Assembly (NCBI GenBank): GCA_937872895.1
Contig: CALMUP010000051.1
Span: 36,143 to 100,142 of the forward strand
DNA from: an uncultured Verrucomicrobiota bacterium
GTDB lineage: Bacteria > Verrucomicrobiota > Kiritimatiellia > CAIVKH01
Reading direction: 5' to 3'
DNA length: 64,000 nucleotides
The notes beneath the pieces were generated by a model. It was not told the origin of the DNA, searched no databases, and was given only the letters and a program-made list of their open reading frames with translations. This document shows positions 8,943-19,200 of the stretch, in pieces. Numbering within the stretch: position 1 is the stretch's first letter; every line of letters begins with the position of its first letter. The position numbers were made by a program, and so were the translations under genes.

Positions 8943-11839
8943 GGAGTAGCCACCACGTCGATGAAACCAATGACGACGTGGCGGCGGGAGGCCGACGGAA
9001 CACCATCACCGGATTCGACTTTCAACCGTTTGCGCTGGGCGGGGATCCAGACACCCATCCGAACCTCATAGCGACCGAAAGCCAGTTCATCCGGCACACG
9101 AACTTCCTCACGCCGCGCCGGTTCCCGTCGATCAGACCCGGCCCGTTCAAGGTGGTACCACAAGCCGCGATCCTGCTGCGCGACGACCGACCCATCCGCC
9201 GCGACCACATGGATCCACACGGAATACCGGTCCGGGCGGACAAGCGCATCGTCAACCCACCATTGGATATCCATCGATACCGTACCGCCCGGCACAGTCC
9301 GCATGGTTTCCACTGCCGCGCGCATCAAGGATATCCCGTGGTCAAACCGGGCGATGGGCAAGGCCGGGGATAAGTCGGTCGCCATTCGCTCCCCGAATGG
9401 CAAGCCCAACGCATCGCGCCACCCGGTCACCATGCCGCGGGGATCGGGAAACACCCGCACCGCTTCAGGCGCTTTTTCACGATCAACCAGTCGAACGGTC
9501 ATCGGTTCGCCCGGATATCCGCGCGGGAGCGCGAAATGGCCCTGTTCATCGATGATGCCGCGCTTGATCAAGCGACCGGCCTGGTCGGTGATCACCACCT
9601 CCGCTCCGGCAAACCCTCCAGCGGGCGTCACCTCAAGCGTCAGCGCACCACGCGGCATCAGTGGCAGCGCCGCCAACCAGTCAACGGAGACCGCTTCCGG
9701 CGAGCGGATGGGTGACCAGACCGATCCGTCACCATCCCAGTAGGGCATCCGCGTCATCCATGTTTCGGACATGCCAAACGCGGCGAGCCATGCCGCATCA
9801 TCCCCGAGGACGGCCGCCAGCTGATTGTCCAGCGCGGCACGTTCCTCCGAACCGACCGGCGACAACAGCGCACGGGACAGCGCGCCAGCCAACGTATCAG
9901 CCGCCACCGTCGGCGCGGCGCGTTCCAACCAACCTGCATCGCCCTGCTCCATGGCCCACCACGCCAGCAGATCGGCACGATCCAACACCATCACCCGCGC
10001 CCACCCCCAGGTTACATCGCAGGACCATCGGTAGTAGAAATACGGGTCAGCGGGCAGGCGACGCGCCCGGGGTGTCTCCACCGGGATCACCCGGGCCGAA
10101 CCGGGCGGAAGCATCAGCGTGGCGGATGCGTCACCAAACCGGACCCGCAGCGACACCGGTTCGTCTCCGGTTTGCACCACCAGCCACGCATGTTCCAACA
10201 CATTCGTGCCGACCAACCAACTGCGGACCGGCTCGCGCGCGTTCACATCACGCACGCGCCCCGACCGTCCGAACCACGGCGCGTCCAGCGAGAGCATACG
10301 GTCCGACCGCCCACCCGGAAACGCCATCAGATAAGGAGCACGCGCCGGAAGGGTGAGGTGTTCACTGTCCACGGTGTGTATATGGATCGTCCGGTTGATG
10401 AATTTCGAGAACCGGTTGGGTGCATGGCCGATGCGGGTCCACTCCACCATGCCGGGCAGGATCCGCGGATCATCACCCGACTGCGCGATCGCGACCACCG
10501 GCCATACCGCGGCGTCCGTGCGCGGCGGCATGATCGTGTAACGTCCGGTCAGCCATTGCACCCCGGCCGGCACCGAATCCAGCATCCAGGATTCCGCCAC
10601 CCGGCGCGTATCGCTGACATGGAACGATACGAGTTCCTTGAGCGTCAACATCGACAACTGGCCTGCCGTCCATGCCAGCGCGATGATCATGGCAGGGCGA
10701 GCGAACCACCGGGCGCCCCGACCCACCGACCAGACCTTGAGCCAGACCAGCACCGCTGCCAGTAACAAGTAGGCGGTGATCGGGGTGTGGTGCGCCTGGT
10801 GCAGGAACGGCTTCCCGGACATGCCGACCACCACGTGCAACAGCGGCACGGTCACCAGCATAAGAACCCGTGGATCGCGACGGACCAGCGCCCATGCGGC
10901 CAACGCGGAAACCAGCACCGGCCAACCGACGGCATCGGCGATAACCGGACCATTTTCCTCCATCCCGATCCAGAACCGCTGGTAGGCGGGCAATTCCTTG
11001 AACGCGGCCGGCAGGGCGAAATTCGCCGTGTACTGGAAGAAATGCAGCACCGCAGCCACCTGGGCATCGAGGTTGACGATCAGCGCGGGCGAGGTCAGGA
11101 AGATCGCCGCAAGTCCAACCAGCCCGGTGAACACCCACCGCAGGATCGCCGGCCGCGACACGATGCCGCCGCGGTTCCGGCAATACAGGACATGGCCGAT
11201 CAGCACCGGCAGGAAGGCCATGCCGCCATGGTACTTCGAGGAAAACGCGGCCGCCACGCAGAACGCCCCGCCGGCAAGGTCCCGCCACTGCCCGCGCTCG
11301 GCGATGCGCATTCCGAACCACAGCGCGGCCAGGCAAAAGAATGCCACCGCCGAATCGTTCGAGGCGAAATGGGCCGCGCTGATGTCGAGCGGCGACACCA
11401 CCATCAACGCTGCGGCCAGCCAGCCCGCTGCGGGATGAAACCACCGGCCGATGGCCGCCAGGAGCGGGATCGACAGGGCGGACAGGAAGGCATTCCAGAC
11501 GCGGGTGATCCAGTACAGGCTGACATACGAGGGAGGTTCAACCGGCCCCTCCCAGGAACCGGTCCAGGTGCGCCACCCGGACTCCACCGCCATCGCCCCG
11601 CGCACGATCCACTCGACCAGGTGGCTGTTGAAGTAGGGATAGCCGTCGTAGTCGGAGTGGCCCTGGAATACGAGGTAGTCCCCGCGCAGGAACTGCTGCA
11701 CCGCGCGCATCTGCTTCGGCGTGTCGGGATGGTAGACCGAATCAAGGTGCAGGTCGTGGGACAACCCGAACAGGCGCAACGCGAAGGCAACGACGAACAA
11801 CGCCAGGATGATTCGCTTCTGTATGGACGAAAACGGCAT
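8939..11839 (-). CDS. GT39-family (PMT/ArnT-like) membrane glycosyltransferase
   Basis: The protein is 966 residues, starting MPFSSIQKRIILALFVVAFA. The first extracytoplasmic loop carries HLDSVYHPDTPKQM, with the acidic residues expected in lipid-phosphate-sugar glycosyltransferases (GT-C fold). About ten membrane helices fill residues 8-440. The C-terminal half (about 450-966) is soluble and probably periplasmic, with beta-rich stretches such as LTLEVTPAGGFAGAEVVITD and a final segment that looks like a galactose-binding or carbohydrate-binding sandwich. Typical GT39 members are 500-700 residues, so the tail is unusually large. The gene heads a three-gene minus-strand operon. Acceptor and donor are unknown. 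Confidence 0.78.
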   Translation of the reverse strand: MPFSSIQKRIILALFVVAFALRLFGLSHDLHLDSVYHPDTPKQMRAVQQFLRGDYLVFQGHSDYDGYPYFNSHLVEWIVRGAMAVESGWRTWTGSWEGPVEPPSYVSLYWITRVWNAFLSALSIPLLAAIGRWFHPAAGWLAAALMVVSPLDISAAHFASNDSAVAFFCLAALWFGMRIAERGQWRDLAGGAFCVAAAFSSKYHGGMAFLPVLIGHVLYCRNRGGIVSRPAILRWVFTGLVGLAAIFLTSPALIVNLDAQVAAVLHFFQYTANFALPAAFKELPAYQRFWIGMEENGPVIADAVGWPVLVSALAAWALVRRDPRVLMLVTVPLLHVVVGMSGKPFLHQAHHTPITAYLLLAAVLVWLKVWSVGRGARWFARPAMIIALAWTAGQLSMLTLKELVSFHVSDTRRVAESWMLDSVPAGVQWLTGRYTIMPPRTDAAVWPVVAIAQSGDDPRILPGMVEWTRIGHAPNRFSKFINRTIHIHTVDSEHLTLPARAPYLMAFPGGRSDRMLSLDAPWFGRSGRVRDVNAREPVRSWLVGTNVLEHAWLVVQTGDEPVSLRVRFGDASATLMLPPGSARVIPVETPRARRLPADPYFYYRWSCDVTWGWARVMVLDRADLLAWWAMEQGDAGWLERAAPTVAADTLAGALSRALLSPVGSEERAALDNQLAAVLGDDAAWLAAFGMSETWMTRMPYWDGDGSVWSPIRSPEAVSVDWLAALPLMPRGALTLEVTPAGGFAGAEVVITDQAGRLIKRGIIDEQGHFALPRGYPGEPMTVRLVDREKAPEAVRVFPDPRGMVTGWRDALGLPFGERMATDLSPALPIARFDHGISLMRAAVETMRTVPGGTVSMDIQWWVDDALVRPDRYSVWIHVVAADGSVVAQQDRGLWYHLERAGSDRREPARREEVRVPDELAFGRYEVRMGVWIPAQRKRLKVESGDGVPSASRRHVVIGFIDVVATP

Positions 11840-11890
11840 CGGCGCATCCTAGCAACCACCGGACGCCGATGCCACGGAGAAATGGACGGA

Positions 11891-12523
11891 TCAACAACGG
11901 CAGGTCGCCGCCTCGCGCCACGCCCCGACCACGCGTGCCACCGCGGCCCGGCCCGCGTCCAGACGTTCCGGCGCTCCGGCCGGATCCGCGTTCACACCCT
12001 CGACCAACACCGTCTCGCACGAGGCGAACCCCATGAAGGAAAACGCATGGCGAAGCAGCGGAGTGGCGTGGTCCCACATCGCGCGTTCGCCACGGTACCA
12101 CCCGCCTGCGCTTACAATCACCAGCGCCTCCCGGCCCTGCATCAAGCCCCGATAGCCGGATGCATCGGTCGTCCAGGTCCGCCCCTTCTGCATCACTGCA
12201 TCCAGCCAGGCCTTCACCGCCGCCGGCAGCGAAAAGTTGTACATCGGGAAGGCCAGCACGATCCGGTCGGCCACCTCGACCTGCCCGGCATAGCGGTCGA
12301 ACGGGGCAAGCAAGGCCGCCTCCTCCGCGGACAAGGCCTGCCCGAGGTAGTTGCGCCGCTCGTACAGCGGGACGGTGCGGGCATCGAGCAACGGCGGCGT
12401 GTGGCGCGCCAGGTCCGTCTCGCTGGTCCAACCGCCGGGCAACGCCTCCCGTGCCGCCTCGAGCAGAAGCCGGGTGCGGGACCGTTCACCGCGGGGCAGG
12501 TAATGGACCAGCGCGACGTGCAT
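11891..12523 (-). CDS. FMN-dependent NADH-azoreductase-like flavodoxin-fold protein
   Basis: The 210-residue protein matches the AzoR/NAD(P)H quinone reductase family. It has the SRTRLLLEAAREAL phosphate-loop region near the N-terminus, the flavin-contacting APMYNF-like motif (here LAFPMYNFSLPAAVKAWLD at about 88-106), and the VIVSAGGWY segment before the C-terminal helices. Such enzymes reduce quinones and azo compounds with NADH and FMN in the cytoplasm, often as a detoxification step. It lies in a same-strand group with a DoxX-like membrane protein and a pirin, a combination often found in quinone and electrophile stress responses. GGGAG lies about six bases before the ATG. Confidence 0.82.
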   Translation of the reverse strand: MHVALVHYLPRGERSRTRLLLEAAREALPGGWTSETDLARHTPPLLDARTVPLYERRNYLGQALSAEEAALLAPFDRYAGQVEVADRIVLAFPMYNFSLPAAVKAWLDAVMQKGRTWTTDASGYRGLMQGREALVIVSAGGWYRGERAMWDHATPLLRHAFSFMGFASCETVLVEGVNADPAGAPERLDAGRAAVARVVGAWREAATCRC

Positions 12524-12536
12524 GGTTCGCTCCCGG

Positions 12537-12932
12537 TTATCCGCGATCGGCCAGCAGCGCGGCCACGCCGCGCCGATGGCTCCACACCAGGAAGGCGGCG
12601 AGCACGGTGATCAGCACCACCGGCGGATCAAACACGCCGGCTCCCGCCGTGATGAATACGTGGAAGGCGATGATGTTCACGATGATCGGCACCAGGATCA
12701 GCAGGCCGAGCGGACGGGTGCGAGGCACCGCGACGAGGACACCGCCAAGGATCTCCAGCACCTTGACGAAGGCGAGGAAGCCGGTGGCGTACACCGCGCC
12801 GAAGAACATCGCCGGCGGCGACCCCTCCGGCGGCGGGGGCGGCATCGGGATGAAGCTCAGGAAGAAATTCAACCCGAACACCACGAACAACAGGCCGAGC
12901 AACGCGCCGGCCAGACCTTGTGCTTTTTTCAT
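12537..12932 (-). CDS. DoxX-like small membrane protein
   Basis: The second of two ATGs (12932, MKKAQGLAGALLGLL) is preferred because AAGGAG lies seven bases upstream of it but only one base before the ATG at 12938. The 131-residue product has four hydrophobic segments. It contains FVKVLEILGGVLVAVPRTRP, the motif around the second helix in DoxX/YphA-family proteins. Members are poorly characterised inner-membrane proteins linked to quinone or oxidative-stress metabolism. The proline run MPPPPPEG in the first loop is a peculiarity. The gene lies 13 bases before the azoreductase start and 26 bases after the pirin stop, so the three probably form one operon. Confidence 0.7.
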   Translation of the reverse strand: MKKAQGLAGALLGLLFVVFGLNFFLSFIPMPPPPPEGSPPAMFFGAVYATGFLAFVKVLEILGGVLVAVPRTRPLGLLILVPIIVNIIAFHVFITAGAGVFDPPVVLITVLAAFLVWSHRRGVAALLADRG

Positions 12933-12958
12933 GATCATGCTCCTTCTTTGGTTTTCTG

Positions 12959-13675
12959 TTACGCCAGATCAAACAACAACGCCTCGGCATCGCCCTGCGC
13001 GACGATCCGGTGCACGCCCGCCGCCTCGGTCTGCGCACCATCGCCCGCGGACAAGGTTGTCCCGTCCAGCGTGACCGACCCGCGCATGACCTGCAGCCAC
13101 AGGCCACGGCCTTCGCCCAGCGCATGCTCCACCGCCTGGCCGCCGGCGAGGCGGACGCGGAACACGTCGGCGTCCTGGTGGATCACCGCCGATCCGTCAC
13201 GCCCGTCCGGCGAGATGACCAGCACCTTCCCCGCGTCCGCGTGCGCGGGCTGCGGATGCCACTCGGTGTAGCCCGGGACCAGACCGCGCTCGCGCGGCTG
13301 GATCCAGATCTGCAGGAAATGCGTGTCCTTTTCACTCGCGTTGTATTCGCTGTGGGTCACGCCGCGGCCGGCGCTCATCAACTGGATCTGCCCCGGTTCG
13401 AGGACCCGCTGGTTGCCCATGCTGTCGCGGTGGGCCAGGGCCCCGTCAAGCACGTAGCTGAAGATCTCCATGTCGCGGTGCGGATGGGTGGGAAACCCCT
13501 CGCCGCCGCTCACCCGGTCCTCGTTGATCACGCGGAGGGAACGGAAGCCCATGAACTTCGGGTCGTAGTATTCCCCGAAGGAGAAGGTATGGCGGCTCTT
13601 CAGCCAGCCGAAGTCGGCCCGGCCCCGCTCGTCGGACCTGCGCACATGGATCGAATGAGACGTCGTTGTTTTCAT
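12959..13675 (-). CDS. Pirin family protein (YhhW-like)
   Basis: The 238-residue bicupin-like protein has the pirin metal site: THPHRDMEI (His64, His66) and GRGVTHSEYN (His108, Glu110). Its N-terminus, HTFSFGEYYDPKFMGFRSLR, is diagnostic of the family. E. coli YhhW is a quercetin 2,3-dioxygenase in vitro; others act as redox-sensing co-regulators. It is the first gene of the pirin/DoxX-like/azoreductase group and is divergently transcribed from a LysR regulator 97 bases away. That is the usual arrangement when the regulator controls the operon in response to an electrophile. Confidence 0.9.
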   Translation of the reverse strand: MKTTTSHSIHVRRSDERGRADFGWLKSRHTFSFGEYYDPKFMGFRSLRVINEDRVSGGEGFPTHPHRDMEIFSYVLDGALAHRDSMGNQRVLEPGQIQLMSAGRGVTHSEYNASEKDTHFLQIWIQPRERGLVPGYTEWHPQPAHADAGKVLVISPDGRDGSAVIHQDADVFRVRLAGGQAVEHALGEGRGLWLQVMRGSVTLDGTTLSAGDGAQTEAAGVHRIVAQGDAEALLFDLA

Positions 13676-13772
13676 GGTCGGTTCCTTTCGTTACGGAACT
13701 ACCCGTACCACGCCGCATGTGATATACAAATTATATCTTTTATATCATCGTGATAGGTAGTAGATATGACGC
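13676..13772. promoter_or_regulatory. Divergent pirin/LysR control region with two inverted repeats
   Basis: This 97-base region separates the pirin gene from the LysR-family gene. It holds two AT-rich dyads: GATATA-CAAAT-TATATC at 13721-13737 and TATCA-TCG-TGATA at 13743-13755. The first fits the T-N11-A architecture typical of LysR operators. The second lies only 18 bases before the LysR start codon and could mediate autorepression. Both are direct observations. Binding by the adjacent regulator is inferred from position. Confidence 0.5.
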
Positions 13773-14693
13773 ATGGAACTGCGCCATCTCCGCTACTTCG
13801 TCGCCGTGGCCGAGGAGCTTCATTTTGGACGCGCCGCGGCGCGCCTGCACATCGCCCAACCGCCGTTGAGCCAGCAAATCCAGGCCTTCGAGCGCGAACT
13901 GGGGGTGGTCCTGTTCAACCGGTCGCGGCGGCACGTGGAGTTGACCGACGCGGGGCGCATGCTGCTGCCGGAGGCGCGGGCGACGCTGGCGCAGGCGGGG
14001 CGGGCGGAGGAGATGGCACGGGCGGCGGCAGCGGGCACGCGCGGGCGGCTGGTCATCGGCTTCGTGACCTCGTCGGGCTACACGGTGCTGCCGCGCGCGG
14101 TGCGGCAGTTCCGCGCCGCGCACCCGGGCATTGAACTCGTGTTGCACGATATGATCCCCGCGCGTCAATTGGAGTCGCTGGAGCGGGGCGAGATCGACAT
14201 CGGCCTGATGCGGCCACCGATCCTGCATCCCGACATGCACCATGCCCGGATCCTGGAGGAACCGATGGTGGCGGCCTTGCCGCACGACCACCGGCTGGCC
14301 CGCCGCCGCTGGATCCACCTGCGCGACCTGCAACCGGATCCGTTCATCCTGTTCCCGCGGCGGCACGGCCCGGGGTTGTACGATGTCATCACGGCGGCCT
14401 GCCGCGAAGCGGGGTTCACCTGTTCGCCGGCCTTCGAGCCGAACGACATGCCGTCGGTCCTCGCCCATGTGGCGGCCGGCCTGGGCGTCTCCATCGTGCC
14501 CGAGTCGATGGTTGCCTTTCACACCGAACTGATCGTGTACCGTCGGATCCGCACCCCCGCCATGCGGGTCGCGCTGGAGCTGGTCTGGGCGCGGCAGCGC
14601 CTATCCACCGCGGCGGCGGCGTTTCGCGACGTGGCGGGCTCGGTGGGCCGCGGCTGCCGGATCTTCCTGGAACAGCGCACCCGGCCTTCCTGA
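13773..14693 (+). CDS. LysR-family transcriptional regulator
   Basis: This 306-residue protein has the LysR winged helix-turn-helix at residues 1-60 (MELRHLRYFVAVAEELHFGR, then AQPPLSQQIQAFERELG). The C-terminal half is the usual effector-binding domain. The opening most resembles the BenM/CatM/CbbR-type subgroup. It is divergent from the pirin/DoxX-like/azoreductase operon and most likely controls it from the shared intergenic dyads. The following sugar transporter gene is 54 bases downstream on the same strand and might be co-regulated. The effector is unknown. Confidence 0.88.
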   Translation: MELRHLRYFVAVAEELHFGRAAARLHIAQPPLSQQIQAFERELGVVLFNRSRRHVELTDAGRMLLPEARATLAQAGRAEEMARAAAAGTRGRLVIGFVTSSGYTVLPRAVRQFRAAHPGIELVLHDMIPARQLESLERGEIDIGLMRPPILHPDMHHARILEEPMVAALPHDHRLARRRWIHLRDLQPDPFILFPRRHGPGLYDVITAACREAGFTCSPAFEPNDMPSVLAHVAAGLGVSIVPESMVAFHTELIVYRRIRTPAMRVALELVWARQRLSTAAAAFRDVAGSVGRGCRIFLEQRTRPS

Positions 14694-14747
14694 ATCTTGC
14701 CAAGGCGACGGTGCCGGATCATACTGCCGTGACATGACGAGGTACCC

Positions 14748-16142
14748 ATGAGCAAGCCCACCGCCGGTCCGTCCCTTCCGTTCCTGCTGATGATCGCCGG
14801 CACTGCCGCGCTGGGCGGGTTCCTCTTCGGCTTCGACACGGCGGTGATCAACGGCGCGGTCATCGCGCTGGAGACGACCTTCAACGCCACCCCGTGGGTC
14901 ATCGGCCTTTCGGTGTCGCTGGCCCTGCTCGGTTCGGCGGTCGGGGCCTTCGCGGCCGGACCGCTGGCCGACCGGTACGGACGGATCCGCTGCATGGTGA
15001 CCGCCTCGGTGTTGTTCACCATCAGCGCCCTCGGGTCGGGATTGCCGGTGACGATCTGGGACTTCATCCTCTGGCGCATCGTCGGCGGCATGGCGGTCGG
15101 GGCGGCCAGCGTGATCGCCCCGGCCTACATCGCCGAGGTGTCGCCGGCGCACCTGCGCGGACGGCTCGGATCGCTGCAGCAACTGGCCATCGTGATCGGC
15201 ATCTTCATCTCGTTGCTCAGCAATTTCGCGATTGCGCGGGCGGCCGGCTCGGCCGAGGCGCCGTTCTGGTTCGGGTTCACCGCGTGGAAGTGGATGTTCT
15301 GGATGGAGATGATCCCGGCGGTCGTGTACGGCCTCGCCGCGATGCGCATTCCGGAATCGCCGCGGTACCTGGTGGCCCGCGGCCGGATCGACGAGGCCCG
15401 GACCGTGCTGGTGCGGGTGCTGGGCGGGGATGTCGATCACAAGATCGAGGAGATCCGGCAGAGTTTGCGCAGCGACACCCCGCCGTCGTTCCGCGACCTG
15501 CGCGGCAAGCTGGGCCTATTGCCGGTGGTGTGGATCGGCATCGGCCTGTCCGCCTTCCAGCAGTTCGTTGGCATCAACGTCATCTTCTATTACGGCAGCG
15601 CATTGTGGCGGGCGGTCGGATTCTCCGAGCACCATGCCCTGGCCCTGAACGTGGTGACCGGGTTGACCAACATCCTCACCACGCTGGTGGCGATCGCCAC
15701 GGTGGACCGGTTTGGCCGGCGGCCACTGCTGCTCATCGGTTCACTCGGCATGGCGGTGACCCTCGGCACGATGGCCACGGTGTTCGCCGGGGCACCGCTT
15801 GATGCCGCCGGCTCGCCGGTGCTGGAAGGAAACGCGGCGTGGGCGGCCCTGATCGCGGCCAACCTGTACATCTTCTTCTTCGGTGCGTCGTGGGGGCCGG
15901 TGGTCTGGGTCCTGCTCGGCGAGATGTTCAACAACCGGATCCGCGCCGCCGCGCTCGCCGTCGCCGCCTCGGCCCAGTGGGTGGCCAACTTCATCGTGTC
16001 CACGACCTTCCCGCCCCTCTCCAAGGGCCTCGGCCTCGGTGCAGCCTACGCCTTCTATACGGCCTGCGCGGCGCTCTCCTTCGTGTTCGTCCTGACCCTG
16101 GTCAAGGAAACCAAAGGCCGCGAACTCGAGCAGATGGAGTGA
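14748..16142 (+). CDS. Sugar porter family MFS transporter
   Basis: The protein is 464 residues with about 12 membrane helices. Family motifs are present in order: FLFGFDTAVINGA in helix 1, GPLADRYGRIRCM in loop 2-3, IPESPRYLVARGR before the central loop, QQFVGINVIFYYG in helix 7, DRFGRRPLLLIGS in loop 8-9, and KETKGRELEQME at the C-terminus. This matches XylE/GLUT-like sugar:proton symporters of the inner membrane. The substrate cannot be read from sequence, but the QQ and N residues of helix 7 that bind hexoses and xylose are conserved. No sugar catabolic gene lies beside it except the distant PfkB kinase, so its physiological partner is unclear. Confidence 0.9.
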   Translation: MSKPTAGPSLPFLLMIAGTAALGGFLFGFDTAVINGAVIALETTFNATPWVIGLSVSLALLGSAVGAFAAGPLADRYGRIRCMVTASVLFTISALGSGLPVTIWDFILWRIVGGMAVGAASVIAPAYIAEVSPAHLRGRLGSLQQLAIVIGIFISLLSNFAIARAAGSAEAPFWFGFTAWKWMFWMEMIPAVVYGLAAMRIPESPRYLVARGRIDEARTVLVRVLGGDVDHKIEEIRQSLRSDTPPSFRDLRGKLGLLPVVWIGIGLSAFQQFVGINVIFYYGSALWRAVGFSEHHALALNVVTGLTNILTTLVAIATVDRFGRRPLLLIGSLGMAVTLGTMATVFAGAPLDAAGSPVLEGNAAWAALIAANLYIFFFGASWGPVVWVLLGEMFNNRIRAAALAVAASAQWVANFIVSTTFPPLSKGLGLGAAYAFYTACAALSFVFVLTLVKETKGRELEQME

Positions 16143-16230
16143 GGGACGGAGGGTTGGAGCTGCGGAACGTATCGCCAGCGGCTTGAGGGCAAGCCGCTCC
16201 GAAGGCAATGCCTAGCCTTCCTTGCCACGT
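16143..16230. repeat. Convergent intergenic hairpin (REP-like)
   Basis: This gap lies between the convergent MFS transporter and CsgG-like genes. It holds a perfect 9-base hairpin, AGCGGCTTG-AGGG-CAAGCCGCT, at 16177-16198. There is no T-run on either side, so it is not a classic intrinsic terminator. It looks like a short interspersed palindromic element and could still help stop converging transcripts. Confidence 0.45.
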
Positions 16231-19200
16231 TCATTTCGCCGGCACAACCGGTGCAACCTCATACAACCCGTTTGCATAGCACCTGGTAATCCACAACGAC
16301 CCATTCATCAAAACGGCATCATCAACGCCATCACTGGCAAACTGAAACGGCATTCCATGATCGACACCAAACCGGATGTATGCGCCGGTTGCGCGGTCAA
16401 AGCGGTGTAACCCTCCGTCAACCATCTGAACGACCGGAGTGCCTCCAAACCAGACGTACGAGCCATCCTCGACTACAAAACGCACCAAGTACGGATCTTC
16501 CGGCTCTTTTGTCCATACGGCAGCATAGTCCTGGGGATTCTCCTGATGGCGATCAGCCAAGGCAAACGGAGCGAGCTCCCGACGCCTGGCCGAGATCCAT
16601 ACACCGCTGGGCCCACCGAACAAGTTACCAACGGGTGCTTTATTAAAATACGTCCACTCCCCCGAAACCGAATGCAGCCGGTATGCTCCACGCGAAAGCT
16701 CCGTCTTGAACCATATATAGGGTTCATCAACAACGATGCTACGCATCACGTCCTTCGGGGCATTCATTGCATCCAAAATCCGGACATCTCCGCTTCGCGA
16801 AACTTCAACCACGCCGCACGCGCCGGGCTCGCCAACCAAGGCATACAGCCGTCCCTTGCTTGCCGCCATCACCATGATTCGATCGCTGGGCAGCCCATTG
16901 GACACGGACCAGTGCTTCCACTGGTCCAGCAACGGGTCATAGCTCCACAATCCACCACTCTTCAGCCCGACCCACAGTGTTTTCTCATCGTATTCCAGAT
17001 CCCATATCCAGTCGGTAAACGTCTTGTTGAACGTCCGCCATTCGTCGGTTGCAGGATCAAACATGCCAACCTGCTTTTTCCTGATGGTGCCCCAGATCAC
17101 GCCATCACCGGCGACAAGCATGGTGGCTGGTATGGAAAGCCCATTTTTGTCGAGGATTTCGCGAACTCGAATAACGCCGGCATGCTCCGATCGGACTCCA
17201 CCTAGTTCTTGAACATGGTCCATCAGGGTTGATTTGTAATTGGACGAGGCATGTCGCTTCAACCCATCCATATAGCTGGATACGGCGTCATCCTTTCGAC
17301 CGACCTGTTCGAGGGCCTGACCCATTAACAGCGAGCGTTTGGCATAGTTGTTGTCCGAATTTCGTGGCACTACCTGCATCGATTTCAGGATCGTGATGGC
17401 GCCGGCCGGATCACCCGATTCCAATTGGAGTTGGGCTGCCGATAACAGAACCCACTCCCTCCGCTGGACCTCACTGCCCCCATCCTGCCCCTCCAATGAC
17501 CGGGCAGCTTTCACATACCACTCGGCGGCATCGGCCATGGCTCCCTTCGATTCGTGGTAAAAGGCCATCCCCAGTTGGCCAAAATGCACGGCATAAGGAT
17601 CCGTCGAGGCCATACAAGCTTGCAAATCCGCCAGCATGTCACTGGCGTAGGCCTCCTGCATCATCGCAAACCGTATCATGGACTTGGCGACATTCCATGA
17701 CGCCTCCATGCGAGCGCTGTTCCAGGCCGAACCCTTGGTGTTGATATCATGCGCCATCCCCCTCAGCAGCCTGCGGATGGAGGCAAGATCACCAACTTTC
17801 TCGTAGTACGTGATGGCGTACGTGGGATAGCGGCCCGCCTCCCGAAGATCAGGATTGTTCGCCAAATGTGCCCCGGCCATTTCATAGGCCCGAGCGGCTT
17901 GAGCTTCGCGGCCGGAAACAAGTTCCCCCGACGCATCAAAATTGACCCGGGCAAGGGCCTGTGCGGCCAGGGTGGCGAATGCCGATTCAGGATCCAATCG
18001 GATGACCTGCGTGAGCAACTCCATCGCCCGATCCTGCTGGCCGCGCTTGACATCCAGTCCCAGCACACACCCCAACAGATACATCGCTCCCGTGTGGTTC
18101 GGATTCACGAAGAGAATCTGCTCCAGCCGATTGACACTGACACGAACAACATGGTCATTGAGCGCCCCGGGAGGGATGGCGGCCACGGCAACCGCCCGGT
18201 TAAACATGGTTTCTCCGGGGTATTCAAAACGATACCGCCCTCTTGTCACGGGATTGACCATTTCGAGCCTGGCCAACGCATTCATCACCTCGTTCATCAA
18301 GCGGGCCTCTTCCCCCTGATCGCTCCTCCGTGCGACCTCATGTACATCGGCACCGACAAACTTCCTGGCCACCAACGAGATCTCCCGGGAGACCTGCCCG
18401 ACGAGCGGAAACAGGTTGGTCATCGGACCCAGGTACAACCCTTCATGAACGACGCGTCCATCGGCATCGCGCAGCGTCGTTTGGACCTCGATCATCACCA
18501 TGTTGTCCTGGTTCTTCTCGCGAAAATCACCGGCGAGGATCAAGGTTGACTGGCGCGACGGCAACACCGCGGGGTCAATGCCGGCCATGAAACCGCCATA
18601 CATCCATTCGATCTCCTCCAGCAGCTGCTGCATGGAGGAGCGCTGAAGCACGCGCAGACCACCCAAGTTTATCAATTCGCTGGTCAACAGGCCCGGCAAG
18701 GCCTCCTCAAGGAAACGGGATCGCATGAATCCTGCTTGCGCATTAAATGGAGCAACCGCGATGGTTGCGGCCATGTTGCCACCGGTTCGAATCGATTGGT
18801 GCGTGATTTGCGCCAGCTCCTCCGCGACGGAATCAGCCGTGCGATCACGAATCCCTACGGAGCCCACGCCCTTGATCACACCCGTCACCGACTCCACGAC
18901 ACGCACATGTATCAGGGTTTGCTGATGATGCTGCTCGATTCCAACAATCAGCACGTAGTCGGCCTTGATCAACCGGCCCATCGATAGGGTGTCCATGTCG
19001 CCGGACAAAGGAGACGCCGTGATGCCCTGCTCGGCCATCAGCGCATCCACCATTCGTCGCTCAACGATTGAATAGCCGCCAAAACACCCGAGCTCGACCT
19101 CCATAAGCTCCATGATCGCCAGAAGGGTCGATTCCGATTGACCGGAAACGGTTGTGCCTTGATCGCGAACGAGGGCGATCGTTGCGGCCAGGCCTGACGA

